DNA of 64,000 nt from VXNJ01 sp009840625 (GTDB lineage Bacteria > Chloroflexota > UBA11872 > VXNJ01), in contig OZ242304.1 in assembly GCA_965207915.1 (NCBI GenBank), forward strand, positions 62,001 through 126,000. Direction: 5' to 3'. The first letter of the stretch is position 1; every line of letters starts with the position of its first letter. This document shows, piece after piece, positions 33,407-42,688 of the stretch. Below the pieces are notes generated by a model, which had not been told where the DNA came from, searched no databases, and was given only the letters and a program-made list of their open reading frames with translations. The translations under genes were made by a program, and so were the position numbers.

Positions 33407-33880
33407 TTAGTAGGGAGTCTTGTCCTCCAGAGACTCCCACTCGCGGAACGCGGCGCTGGCTTCCGCCAGCGGGAGGCGGATAAGCGGCAGCGAGCGGTTC
33501 TCGATCGGCATCGAGATTTCCTGATACAGCGATTCGTCGTCGAACCCTATCCGTGCCGCGTCGGCCCGGTCGTTGGCAAAGTAAACCCGGTCCAGTCGGG
33601 CCCAGTAAATCGCGGCCAGGCACATCGGACACGGTTCGCAACTGGTGTAGAGCTCGCACCCGGCCAGCGTGAAGGTCCCCAGCGCCCGGCAGGCGGCCCG
33701 GATGGCCACCACCTCGGCGTGCGCGGTGGGGTCGTTGGCGGACGTGACTTGGTTGAAACCTTCGGCGATTACGCGGCCGTTGCGCACCACCACCGCGCCG
33801 AAGGGCCCTCCCAGGCCGGCGCGCATGTTCGAGTGCGAGAGGTCGACCGCCCGCTTCATGAAGAATCTCGGTGAATTCAA
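33407..33880 (-). CDS. guaD: Guanine deaminase (CDA-fold)
   Basis: Converts guanine to xanthine and ammonia. It belongs to the cytidine-deaminase-fold guanine deaminases such as Bacillus GuaD and has nearly the same length (157 residues). Zinc site: His and catalytic Glu in THAEV (preceded by NDPTAH), and two Cys in TSCEPCPMC. YWARLDRVYFAND and GFDDESLYQEI match GuaD rather than tRNA adenosine deaminase. The start is probably TTG 33880, behind a good GAGGAG site; ATG 33859 is possible, and longer frames upstream are not protein-like. It is divergent from the xanthine dehydrogenase genes, which would use its product. Confidence 0.88.
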   Translation of the reverse strand: MNSPRFFMKRAVDLSHSNMRAGLGGPFGAVVVRNGRVIAEGFNQVTSANDPTAHAEVVAIRAACRALGTFTLAGCELYTSCEPCPMCLAAIYWARLDRVYFANDRADAARIGFDDESLYQEISMPIENRSLPLIRLPLAEASAAFREWESLEDKTPY

Positions 33881-34177
33881 TGTCCTGCTCCTCTTCGCCC
33901 CTGCCTCCGCAGTTCCTCGCGATTCAATTCCGGCGCCAATCGATTCGTTTCCGGCAATTCCCGGCCGGGCGCTTTTTTCGGATCCGTTTCGTCGGTCCGC
34001 TGCCATGGCCCGGTCCTTGATTTTTTTGACCGCACATTCCGGGAACATCTTCGCACGTTTGCAAAATCGCAGCGGGACGCGACCGAGCCGCGAGCTCTTC
34101 GCCGGTGGATCCGCGCTTTTCGTGCGAGCAGTATCTTTATTTGATATGACCAGGACCGGGAAATCTGCGGGGAGTTA

Positions 34178-35590
34178 GTGGCGGTCAGATTCACCCTCAA
34201 CGGGCGGCCGAGGCAGACAACGGGCGTTGCCCCATCGGCCACGGTGCTCGACTATCTGCGCGATCGGATGGCGCTCAAGGGCACCAAGGAAGGCTGTGCC
34301 GAGGGAGATTGCGGCGCCTGTACGATCGTGACCGCCATCGACAACCGGGCCGGTGGCGGTGTGCAGGCGGTCAATTCGTGCCTGATGCTGGTGCCGCAAC
34401 TGGACGGCAAGGCGGTGCTCACCGTCGAGGGGCTTGAACGCGAGGGCGGGGACTTGCATCCGGTCCAGAGGTCGCTGCTGGATTCGCATGGCACCCAATG
34501 CGGCTTCTGCACGCCGGGAATCGTGATGGCGCTGTACGCCTACCAACACTCGGGCGATCCGCGCGACGACTCCAACATCCACGAATCCCTGGCAGGGAAT
34601 CTCTGTCGCTGCACCGGTTACCGCCCAATCGTCGAGGCGGCGCTGCGCCTCCCCGATCCGGTCCCGCCGGCGCCCGCCAACGGTTCACCACCGACCCGGT
34701 CCGGCGGATGGAGCTACGAATGCGGCGGCGAGAACTTCCACGCGCCCGCGAGCTTGGCCGAACTTCTCGCGCTGCGGTCGGAGCACCCCGGAGCATATCT
34801 GCTCGGTGGTGGGACCGACCTGGGATTGCTGGCCAGCAAGGAGCGGCGGCGGTTCGGCGAAATCATCTGGACGCGCCGCGTCCCCGAGCTCGGCCGCATC
34901 CGGATCTCGGAGCGGGAGCTGGTGGTCGGCGCGGCCGCGACCTACACCGAGGCGCTGCCGGCATTTGATGCGAACCTGCCCGAGTTGGGAGGGTTGGTCC
35001 GCCGCATCGGCTCGCCACAGATCCGCAACCTGGGGACGCTGGGCGGCAACGTTTGCACGGCTTCTCCGATCGGTGACACCCTGCCGCCGCTGCTGGCGCT
35101 GGGCTCGCAGATGGACGTCCGGTCGGTGCGCGGCCGACGTCGCATCTCCGCCGACGAGTTCTTCACCGGATACCGCCAGACCGCCTTGGCGGACGACGAA
35201 GTACTCGAAGCGGTCAGATTGCCGCTGCCGCGCCGCGGCGAAATCTTTCGTACCTACAAGGTCGCCAAACGGTTCGACCAGGACATAGCGGCCCTGATCG
35301 GGGCATTTGCGATCGCTATCGAGAACGGCGAAATCCGCACCGCGCGGGTTGCCTACGGCGGGATGGCCGCGACCCCGGCACGCGCCCCGGCCTGCGAGGC
35401 CGTGCTGGCCGGGTCACCCTGGTCCGCCGAGACGATTGAGGCCGCGGCGGCGGCGCTGGAGCGGGATTTCAATCCGATTTCCGATCTCCGGGCAGGCGCG
35501 GCCTATCGGCAACGAGTGGCGGGCAATCTCCTGCGGCGCCTTTACGCCGAACTGGAATTGACTCCCGCAACGGACCTGATGGACCTGTGA
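34178..35590 (+). CDS. xdhA: Xanthine dehydrogenase small subunit (2Fe-2S and FAD domains)
   Basis: 470 residues combining the two redox domains of a molybdenum hydroxylase. The N-terminal plant-ferredoxin domain has CAEGDCGACT plus a fourth Cys. The second iron-sulfur domain has CGFCTPG and CRCTGY. The C-terminal FAD domain (from about residue 175) has LLGGGTDLGLL, IRNLGTLGGNV and the CO-dehydrogenase flavoprotein C-domain. This XdhA-type fusion of iron-sulfur and FAD parts is typical of bacterial xanthine dehydrogenases. GTG start behind GGGGAG. The stop overlaps the xdhB start (GTGA), so expression is coupled. Confidence 0.94.
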   Translation: MAVRFTLNGRPRQTTGVAPSATVLDYLRDRMALKGTKEGCAEGDCGACTIVTAIDNRAGGGVQAVNSCLMLVPQLDGKAVLTVEGLEREGGDLHPVQRSLLDSHGTQCGFCTPGIVMALYAYQHSGDPRDDSNIHESLAGNLCRCTGYRPIVEAALRLPDPVPPAPANGSPPTRSGGWSYECGGENFHAPASLAELLALRSEHPGAYLLGGGTDLGLLASKERRRFGEIIWTRRVPELGRIRISERELVVGAAATYTEALPAFDANLPELGGLVRRIGSPQIRNLGTLGGNVCTASPIGDTLPPLLALGSQMDVRSVRGRRRISADEFFTGYRQTALADDEVLEAVRLPLPRRGEIFRTYKVAKRFDQDIAALIGAFAIAIENGEIRTARVAYGGMAATPARAPACEAVLAGSPWSAETIEAAAAALERDFNPISDLRAGAAYRQRVAGNLLRRLYAELELTPATDLMDL

Positions 35591-37911
35591 AGACCATCGC
35601 CGGCCCGCGGGGGGCCGCCCACGCGGCGCTGGCGCACGACAGCGCGGCCAACCACGTCCGCGGGCGGTCGGTATTCATCGACGACATGCCCGAGCCGGCT
35701 GGTACCCTGCACGCGGCGATCGTGCTGAGCCCGCACGCGCGGGCGCGGATCAATTCGATCGATGCCGGTGCGGCGCTGGCCCAAGACGGCGTTCACGCGG
35801 CCCTGACCGCCGCCGACATACCGGGGGCGAACGACGTCGCACCGATATTTGCCGGGGAACCGCTACTCGCCGACGTCGAAGTCAGCTACTGCGGCCAGCC
35901 GGTGGCGATCGTCGCCGCCGAAGACTTGGACAGCGCGAGATCCGCAGCCGCCCTGGTGAGGGTCGAATACGAACCGCTGGAGCCGCTGCTTGCAATCGAA
36001 ACCGCGCTCGAGCGCGGTCAATTCACGAGTCCCCCGCAGACGATCGAACGGGGAGATCCGCGCAGGGCCATCGCGTCCGCCCGGCACCGGATCGCGGGAA
36101 CGTTCAGGTGCGGCGGCCAGGACCACTTCTACCTGGAAGGGCAAATCGCGTTGGCGGTGCCGCAGGAGGACGGGCACATGCTGGTCTACTCCTCCACCCA
36201 GCACCCTACCGAGGCCCAGCACGTTATCGCCAACGTGCTCGGGCTGGCGGCCAACGCGGTCACGGCCGAGACCCGCCGGCTCGGTGGGGGATTCGGTGGC
36301 AAGGAGAGCCAGGCGACCGCGATTGCGGCCCTGGCCGCGCTGACCGCTTCCGCCACCCAAAGGCCGGTCAAGCTCCGCCTGGTCCGCGATCAAGACATGG
36401 TCGCCACCGGCAAGCGACACGACTTCCTTTTCCACTACGAAGCCGGTTTCGACGACCGGGGCCGGATCGAAGGGATCGAACTGGTGCTGGCCAGCCGCGC
36501 CGGGAACGTCGCCGATCTCTCATCGGCGGTGCTGAACCGCGCCGTCCACCACGCCGACAACTGCTATTTCCTACCGAACGTTTCGGTGCGCGGCTACCCC
36601 TGCCGGACCAACACCGTCTCCAACACCGCCTTCCGCGGGTTCGGCGGTCCGCAGGGGATGCTGGCCATCGAGGGCGTGATCGACCACATCGCCCGTGATC
36701 GCGGGCTGGACCCGGATGCGGTGCGGGAGGCCAATTTCTACGCCCCGGGCGAACGCAACGTCACCCACTACGGCCAGGTGCTCGAGGACAACATCATCGC
36801 CGAGATGGTCGGGCGCCTCAGCCGGTCAGCGGACTACGCGGATCGCAAACGCGCGGTGGCCGAGTTCAACCGCGGCAGCCGAATCCTGAAAAAGGGGATC
36901 GCGCTGATGCCGGCCAAGTTCGGGATCTCGTTCAACGTCGTCCATCTCAACCAGGCCGGGGCGCTGGTGCATGTTTACACCGACGGGACGGTGCACCTCA
37001 GCCACGGCGGAATCGAAATGGGCCAGGGCCTCTTCGTGAAGGTCGCCCAGGTGGTGGCCTCGGTCTTTCAAATCGACATTGACCGGATCAAGAACGCCGC
37101 AACCAGCACCGCCCAGGTGCCCAACACGTCCGCGACGTCGGCGTCGTCGGGTTCGGACCTGAACGGAATGGCGGCGCGCGATGCGGCCCTGAAGATCCGC
37201 GCGCGCATGGCCGCGGTGGCGGCCGAACATTTCGACGTGGATCAGGACCAGGTCCAATTCCGGCGCAACGTGGTGCGGGCCGGGCAATCCGAGGTCGAAT
37301 TTGCCGAGCTCGCCGAGATGGCCTGGCGCCGGCGGGTCTCGCTCTCGGCGACCGGTTACTACGCGACCCCGAAAATCGGCTGGGACGAGCGTCGGGAAGC
37401 CCCGCGGCCATTCTTCTATTTCTGCTACGGCGTGGGGATCTCCGAGGTCGCCATCGACACCCTGACCGGCGAGACAAGGGTCCTGCGGACCGACATCCTC
37501 CAGGACTGCGGCGCTTCGCTGAATCCCGCGATCGACATGGGGCAGATCGAAGGCGGATTTGTCCAGGGCATGGGCTGGCTGACGATGGAGGAACTCTGCT
37601 GGGACGAGCAGGGAGCGCTCCTTACCCACGGTCCTTCGACCTACAAGATTCCCGGCAGCCGCGACGTGCCGCCGGTGTTTAACGTGCAAATCCTGGAGGA
37701 TGCGCCCAACCGCGAACCGACGATCTTCCGTTCCAAGGCCGTGGGCGAACCGCCGCTGATGCTTTCGATTTCGGTCTGGCTGGCCATCCGCGAGGCGGTC
37801 GCCGCCGCCGCCGGTCCCGAGGCGGCGCTGCGACTCGAGGCGCCGGCCACCGCCGAGGCCGTGCTCGCGGCGATCTGCGAATTCGACGGCCGCCGCGCCG
37901 GTCCGGGATAG
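35587..37911 (+). CDS. xdhB: Xanthine dehydrogenase large subunit (molybdopterin)
   Basis: 774-residue catalytic subunit. Substrate- and Mo-site residues of true xanthine dehydrogenases are visible: Glu in GGQDHFYLEG (equivalent of bovine Glu802), RRLGGGFGGKE, Arg in AFRGFGGPQGM (equivalent of Arg880) and the base Glu in KAVGEPPLML (equivalent of Glu1261). HLSHGGIEMGQGLFVKVAQV is the second cofactor-binding segment. It oxidises hypoxanthine/xanthine to urate with electrons passing to the small subunit. No XdhC-type maturation gene is next to it in the window. Confidence 0.95.
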   Translation: MKTIAGPRGAAHAALAHDSAANHVRGRSVFIDDMPEPAGTLHAAIVLSPHARARINSIDAGAALAQDGVHAALTAADIPGANDVAPIFAGEPLLADVEVSYCGQPVAIVAAEDLDSARSAAALVRVEYEPLEPLLAIETALERGQFTSPPQTIERGDPRRAIASARHRIAGTFRCGGQDHFYLEGQIALAVPQEDGHMLVYSSTQHPTEAQHVIANVLGLAANAVTAETRRLGGGFGGKESQATAIAALAALTASATQRPVKLRLVRDQDMVATGKRHDFLFHYEAGFDDRGRIEGIELVLASRAGNVADLSSAVLNRAVHHADNCYFLPNVSVRGYPCRTNTVSNTAFRGFGGPQGMLAIEGVIDHIARDRGLDPDAVREANFYAPGERNVTHYGQVLEDNIIAEMVGRLSRSADYADRKRAVAEFNRGSRILKKGIALMPAKFGISFNVVHLNQAGALVHVYTDGTVHLSHGGIEMGQGLFVKVAQVVASVFQIDIDRIKNAATSTAQVPNTSATSASSGSDLNGMAARDAALKIRARMAAVAAEHFDVDQDQVQFRRNVVRAGQSEVEFAELAEMAWRRRVSLSATGYYATPKIGWDERREAPRPFFYFCYGVGISEVAIDTLTGETRVLRTDILQDCGASLNPAIDMGQIEGGFVQGMGWLTMEELCWDEQGALLTHGPSTYKIPGSRDVPPVFNVQILEDAPNREPTIFRSKAVGEPPLMLSISVWLAIREAVAAAAGPEAALRLEAPATAEAVLAAICEFDGRRAGPG

Positions 37912-38042
37912 GGCCCCGGCGACATCTCCGGAAACCGGAACGGCAAACCGCTTTTCATTCGCGGCTCCGGCCCGCAGAATATCGGGCGCACGTGGAAGGG
38001 TGGCTTCCACGGCCCCAAGAACGCCCGCCCCGGAGGCATGCG

Positions 38043-38942
38043 ATGCGGCCCGTCCTGATCGATTGCGACCCAGGGACCGACGATGCCCTGGCGATTTTTG
38101 CGGCCCTTAATTCACCGGACCTGGAGGTCGTCGGAGTCACCACGGTGGGCGGCAACGCCTCGCTGGCCGATACGACCCGCAACGCCCTGGATCTGCTTGA
38201 GATTTGCGGCCGCGGCGACATACCGGTCTGGCGCGGCGCGGCCGGGCCGCTGTCCGGAGAGTTCACCTACGCGTATGAGTTTCACGGCGCCGGCGGGATT
38301 GGGGCGCGGTTGCCGGCGGCGGCGGCCGGCGCGCGATCCGGCCCGGCCGATGAGGCGATCGCGGCCGCGGCGCGCCGGCGGCCGGGCGAATTGACCCTGA
38401 TAGCGCTGGGCCCGCTCACCAACGTTGCCGTCGCGCTCGGCAACTGGCCGGAACTGGCCGGCGATTTGGCCGAAATCCTCGTAATGGGCGGAGCGCTGCA
38501 GGTGCCCGGCAACGTCACCGCGCACGCCGAATTCAACATATACAACGACCCCCGGGCCGCCGTCGCCGTGTGTTCGAGCGGCGTCCCGGTCGCGCTGGTC
38601 GGGCTCGACGTGACCACCGCGGTCTCGATCGACCGGTCCGCCGACCACTGGCGCGGGGGGCGGTCGCGGACCGCCGTGCAGGCGGGGCGGATCCTGGATA
38701 CCTGGTTCGACACGCACCCCGATTTCGACCGCTACGACCTGCACGATCCGCTGACCGTGGCCGCCGCGATCGATCCTGGGATTTGCGAATGGCGGAGCGG
38801 CAGGCTGGCGGTGGACTCCGGCGACGGGCCGGAGCGGGGCAGGACCGTGCTGGAGGACGGTGACGGTTCGGATCGCGCCGCCGTCGGAGTCGACGCAGTT
38901 CGCGCCCTGGCGGTGATTGGGGACTTAGTCCAAGGCGGCTGA
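38043..38942 (+). CDS. Inosine/uridine-preferring nucleoside hydrolase
   Basis: 299 residues. Cuts the N-glycosidic bond of nucleosides to free base and ribose. The calcium-binding signature DCDPGTDDALAI stands at the N-terminus, followed by GVTTVGGNA, LIALGPLTNVA, VMGGAL...AEFNIYNDP and the late DLHDPLTVA that supplies another Ca ligand. ATG 38043 follows a GGAGG site; earlier readings lack support. Directly downstream of xdhB, it would feed purine bases to guanine deaminase and xanthine dehydrogenase. Confidence 0.92.
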   Translation: MRPVLIDCDPGTDDALAIFAALNSPDLEVVGVTTVGGNASLADTTRNALDLLEICGRGDIPVWRGAAGPLSGEFTYAYEFHGAGGIGARLPAAAAGARSGPADEAIAAAARRRPGELTLIALGPLTNVAVALGNWPELAGDLAEILVMGGALQVPGNVTAHAEFNIYNDPRAAVAVCSSGVPVALVGLDVTTAVSIDRSADHWRGGRSRTAVQAGRILDTWFDTHPDFDRYDLHDPLTVAAAIDPGICEWRSGRLAVDSGDGPERGRTVLEDGDGSDRAAVGVDAVRALAVIGDLVQGG

Positions 38943-38950
38943 ACGGCCGT

Positions 38951-39742
38951 CTACAAGGCGGTGTAACCCCCGTCCACCATCAGCGGCGCGCCGGTGACGA
39001 ACGATGATTCATCGGACGCCAGGAACAGGGCCGCCTGTGCGATCTCCTCGGGTTTGCCAAGTCGGCCGATGGGGTGTCGGTCGATCAGCTTCTGGTGCAT
39101 CGCCGGGTCGGCGATAAGGGTTTCGATCAGGTTCGATTCGACGTACCCCGGACAGATGCAGTTGACGCGGATTCCGTCGGCGGCCAACTGGGTAGCCATG
39201 TTGCGGGTCAGTTGCACGACGCCGCCCTTGGACGGAGGGTAGGGATTGAACGCCCCCAGAATGCTGGGAATCTCGCGAGGATAGCCGACGACCCCGATGA
39301 TCGAGGCCAGATTGACGATCGATCCGCCGCCGCGGCGCAGCAGCTGCGGGACGGCGAATTTGCTCACCCGGTAGGTGCCGGTCAGATTGACATCGAGCAC
39401 CGCGTCCCAGACTTCGTCTTCGTCGGCTTCGGGGCTGGTGGCGTTGCGCGGCGACACCCCGGCGCTGTTGACCACCACATCCAACCCGCCGAAGGAATCA
39501 ATTGCCGCCGCAACCATTGCCTCGGCGTCTTCGGAACGGGTGACATCGCCGGCCGCGCAAACGGCTTGGCCGCCGGCGGAATTGATCTGATCGGCGGTCC
39601 GTCGGGCCGAATCCTCGGACTTGTCGGCGACGACGACCTGGGCGCCCTCTCGGGCGAACAGTACCGCCGTTGCGCGGCCGATTCCGGAACCGCCCCCGGT
39701 AACCAGGGCAACTTTCTTGGCGAGCCTCACGAGTTTCTCCAT
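38951..39742 (-). CDS. Short-chain dehydrogenase/reductase
   Basis: 263-residue classical SDR. The Rossmann NAD(P) motif TGGGSGIGRA is near residue 15, with an acidic residue after beta-2 (VVVADKS) suggesting NAD preference. NSAGVSP replaces NNAG. The catalytic Ser lies in IVNLASIIG. The usual YxxxK position reads YPPSKGG, with Tyr and Lys both present. The C-terminal SSFVTGAPLMVDGGYTAL is standard. ATG 39742 is chosen; longer upstream readings are not protein-like. The alcohol or sugar substrate is unknown. It is convergent with the nucleoside hydrolase. Confidence 0.9.
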   Translation of the reverse strand: MEKLVRLAKKVALVTGGGSGIGRATAVLFAREGAQVVVADKSEDSARRTADQINSAGGQAVCAAGDVTRSEDAEAMVAAAIDSFGGLDVVVNSAGVSPRNATSPEADEDEVWDAVLDVNLTGTYRVSKFAVPQLLRRGGGSIVNLASIIGVVGYPREIPSILGAFNPYPPSKGGVVQLTRNMATQLAADGIRVNCICPGYVESNLIETLIADPAMHQKLIDRHPIGRLGKPEEIAQAALFLASDESSFVTGAPLMVDGGYTAL

Positions 39743-39884
39743 GGATTGCGGACCTGGATCGTAGCGGCCTATTCTCCAATTGAATCGGCGACGGTTCCGG
39801 GAGTCCGCGGCGTGCCGCCTGGGAACGGCAACGTGCGGGGAGGCGCGGGGGAAGTCTTCGGGGTCGGATCGGTAACCTGACAGA

Positions 39885-40607
39885 GTGGGACTTGAAGACG
39901 CGGAGCCGGCAAGCGTGAGGACTGTCAAGGAATTCGATTCGCCCTGCGTGCACCCCAATGGACTGCAGTGGGCGGGCGACGAACTCTTGGTGATGGATCA
40001 AAAGACCGACGATGTATTCGTCATGGGTGCCGCCGGGGACGTTAAGCGCCGCATCCCGACCCCGACCGAGAACGGTTCCGGGATCGCCTCCGGCGGCGGA
40101 TTCATTTGGACCGCATCGAACGGCAAGACCGCGGTTCGACCGCCCCGGCCCAGCGACACCGGCCTGGGCTGGGTGCTCAAATTGGATCCCGAATCCGGGG
40201 AATTGGTCGATCGTTTCCGGACGCCGGACGGCGGTGGCGTGCACGGCTTGGAATGGGATGACGGGAATATCTGGGTCACCGGATTCAAGCCTTTGGCGCT
40301 GCACCTTGTTGACGGGGACAGCTACCAAGTCCTGGCCACTTTCCCGGTCGAACTTCCGAGACTGCACGGGCTGGCCCGCGAGGGCGAGGGGATCTGGTGC
40401 GCGCACACCGGCGACCGCCTGATCGTCAAGTACGCCGTCGAGGACGGCAGCGAGCTTGACCGGATCACCTTCGGCGCCGAGGACGCGTTTCCGCACGGTC
40501 TGTCGATCCGCGGCGGTGAACTCTGGTACTGCGATGCCGACTACCGGGTGGCCGGTTTCGAAGGCACCTGGCGCGGCTGGCCGGAGATCGGCCGGGTCGT
40601 AGCCTGA
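39885..40607 (+). CDS. Beta-propeller protein (SMP-30/NHL/Vgb-like)
   Basis: 240 residues with repeated short strands characteristic of beta-propellers: PCVHPNGLQWAGDELLVMD, NGSGIASGGGFIWTAS, GVHGLEWDDGNIWVTGF, LHGLAREGEGIWCAHTG and FPHGLSIRGGELWYCD. The repeating 'G+ sequence + (I/L)W' pattern suggests five or six blades. It resembles glutaminyl cyclase-like or SMP-30-like propellers; a lactonase role cannot be proven because the metal ligands are not clear. Start GTG 39885 or GTG 39915. No signal peptide. Confidence 0.75.
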   Translation: MGLEDAEPASVRTVKEFDSPCVHPNGLQWAGDELLVMDQKTDDVFVMGAAGDVKRRIPTPTENGSGIASGGGFIWTASNGKTAVRPPRPSDTGLGWVLKLDPESGELVDRFRTPDGGGVHGLEWDDGNIWVTGFKPLALHLVDGDSYQVLATFPVELPRLHGLAREGEGIWCAHTGDRLIVKYAVEDGSELDRITFGAEDAFPHGLSIRGGELWYCDADYRVAGFEGTWRGWPEIGRVVA

Positions 40608-40699
40608 TTGCTGGCTTGGGGGTGGGCACCGCGGCGGCGCGTTGATCGCGGGCAGGGTCCGGCCGGCCGACGGCGAGAACTGTCACGCCGGCCGATAGC

Positions 40700-41818
40700 G
40701 TGACGACCCAGGTCAACCCGAGCGGGGTATTCACCGTCGCCCGGCGCTCCGGGCGCTGGTGGCTGATCGAACCCGGCGGCGGACCTTTCTTCTCGCTGGG
40801 GCTGAACCACATCGACCCGGCCAGCCTGCGCTACCCTGAGAACCTCCGCGTCTGGCAAGAACGCTACGGTGGCGACACGATCCGCTGGATCCGCGAATCG
40901 GTGGCCCCCAACCTGCGCCGCTGGGGATTCAACACGGTCGGCTGGGTGCAGGAAGTGACCGTCAGGCATTGGCGGCATTCACGCTCGTTCACCGCCGAGG
41001 AGTACCGCGCCCTGAGGATGCCGTACTGTCATCTGCTGCCGTTTACCGAATCCCACCAGTGGGAACAACACACCAGGCACTTCGATTACCGGAGCCCGGA
41101 CTGGGCCGATTGGGTCGACTACGTCGCCAGATCGCACTGCGCCGAGCTGGCCGGCGACCCAAACCTGATCGGCTACTTCTACAGCGACTGCCCGACCTGG
41201 GCGCACGACCTGCCGCAGAACCGGTGGCGGGGTCCGATCTTCGATCCTGATCTCCTTACCAACGCCAGCGGCAGGCGCGAGTTGACCGAATTGGCGCGGA
41301 GCTATTACAAAACGACCCTCGATGCGATCCGGCGCTACGATCCGGGCCACCTGGTCCTCGGCGACCGCTACGAGGCCAACGCCCGCCTCCCCGGCGAGGT
41401 TGTTGACGCCGCCCTGCCGTACGTGGACGTGCTCTCATTCCAGGACTTTCAGCGGCCGGCCGAGCACCTTGACCGCTGGCACCGCCGCACCGGGAAACCG
41501 GTGCTCCTAGCCGATGCGGCCGGCCAAGGGGAGGTCGACGGCGACGGTTTCGTCGCCAACGACGGGAACTGGTACGCCGAGGTTCTGGGGGCCCTGCTGG
41601 AGAACCCGGGCTGCGTGGGATTCCACCTCTGCGGCGCCTACCAGCGTAACCGAGCGCGCCGGCGGGGGCTGCTCGACGAACTGGAGCGGGAGGACCGCGA
41701 AAACCTGGCCAGGATCACCGCCGCCAACCGGCAGGCCGCCCGGTGGGCCAACGAACGGGGCGGGTACTCGCCACTGCCACCCACCTCCAGGGAGACAGTT
41801 ACGCCGGAGGACGCGTAA
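40700..41818 (+). CDS. Clan GH-A type glycoside hydrolase, agarase-like
   Basis: 372 residues with the fold pattern of a (beta/alpha)8 glycosidase. The N-terminus (GRWWLIEPGGGPFFSLGLNHIDP) and NLRRWGFNTVGW closely resemble the opening of beta-agarase-like proteins. AGDPNLIGYFYSDCPTW stands where a GH-A enzyme usually has its acid/base Glu ('NE'). Here the segment reads YSD, so the usual Asn-Glu is not seen and catalysis is uncertain. LPYVDVLSFQDFQRP and KPVLLADAAGQGE follow the usual nucleophile-strand pattern. It may act on a marine polysaccharide or be a non-catalytic relative. No signal peptide. Confidence 0.7.
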   Translation: MTTQVNPSGVFTVARRSGRWWLIEPGGGPFFSLGLNHIDPASLRYPENLRVWQERYGGDTIRWIRESVAPNLRRWGFNTVGWVQEVTVRHWRHSRSFTAEEYRALRMPYCHLLPFTESHQWEQHTRHFDYRSPDWADWVDYVARSHCAELAGDPNLIGYFYSDCPTWAHDLPQNRWRGPIFDPDLLTNASGRRELTELARSYYKTTLDAIRRYDPGHLVLGDRYEANARLPGEVVDAALPYVDVLSFQDFQRPAEHLDRWHRRTGKPVLLADAAGQGEVDGDGFVANDGNWYAEVLGALLENPGCVGFHLCGAYQRNRARRRGLLDELEREDRENLARITAANRQAARWANERGGYSPLPPTSRETVTPEDA

Positions 41819-41847
41819 CCGGGCCAATAGTCCGGCCGGATTGCGCT

Positions 41848-42651
41848 TCATCGCGTTTTTGGCTTGCGGGCCTTGATCGAAAACATCTGGGGAATGGAAT
41901 CGTTGTTTTCGGGAAACCGCCACCAACCGTCGGCGTCGCGGACCATGTGCGGGAGAGCCCGGTAGTAGCAGAAAGGAAACTCGGTCAGGGATTCGATCAC
42001 AAGACCCGTATCGCACAGCGCGCTTACCACGTCTCCGAGGCTGTGCTGCCACTCAAAGCAGGGCGATTCGATTCGCCCGCCGCCGGCATAAGTGGGCTGG
42101 TTGCCGGGAACCGCCAGTTCGTGATGGAAATAGGAATTGGCGACCTCATGACCCTGCGGGGCGGGTTCGTAGGTGCTGAGCAGCGGATGGAAATCGACGA
42201 GCAGGAACGACCCGCCGGGCACAAGGTGACGGTGGACGACCTGAGCCCAGCGGGCAAGATCGGGGAGCCAGGCCAACACCCCGTAAGACGTGAAGACCCA
42301 ATCGAACTGTTGCTTCAGGACCGCCGGCAGGGCGTAGACGTCGGAGCAGATGAACTTGGCGTTGGTGCCGGCTTCGGCATTGAGTTGACGGGCCAGGGCG
42401 ATCGCCCGGTCGGAGAAATCCACGCCGGTGGCGCGGACCCCCAGCCGCGCCCAGGAAATCGTGTCCAGGCCGAAGTGGCACTGCAGGTGCAAAAGGCTGC
42501 GCCCGGCGGCATCCCCCACCGCCTCAAGTTCGATCGGGCGCAGCGACTGGCGGCCGGCTCGAAAACCGTCCAGATCGTAGGAACGCGAACCGGCGTGAAC
42601 CGGGGTGCGCTGGTTCCAGTTGCGGCGGTTGAGCGACAGGCGCTGGTCCAA
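41848..42651 (-). CDS. Class I SAM-dependent methyltransferase
   Basis: 267 residues with a Rossmann-type methyltransferase core. Motif I reads LLHLQCHFGLDTISWARLG, a variant common in uncharacterised bacterial methyltransferases, followed by ATGVDFSDRAIALAR and SYGVLAWLPDLARWA. The C-terminal part (RALPHMVRDADGWWRFP) probably forms the substrate lid. No substrate can be assigned. It is followed on the same strand, after a short gap, by nothing related; the upstream gene is the 2-hydroxyacid dehydrogenase. Confidence 0.87.
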   Translation of the reverse strand: MDQRLSLNRRNWNQRTPVHAGSRSYDLDGFRAGRQSLRPIELEAVGDAAGRSLLHLQCHFGLDTISWARLGVRATGVDFSDRAIALARQLNAEAGTNAKFICSDVYALPAVLKQQFDWVFTSYGVLAWLPDLARWAQVVHRHLVPGGSFLLVDFHPLLSTYEPAPQGHEVANSYFHHELAVPGNQPTYAGGGRIESPCFEWQHSLGDVVSALCDTGLVIESLTEFPFCYYRALPHMVRDADGWWRFPENNDSIPQMFSIKARKPKTR

Positions 42652-42688
42652 GTCAGTCTGCTTTCTATCGGAAATGGGCCGGCCCCGA

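Noticed and set aside
36826..38010. Minus-strand frame of 394 codons under xdhB
   Set aside because: Antisense shadow of the molybdopterin subunit, rich in His/Arg/Gly as expected from codon complement.
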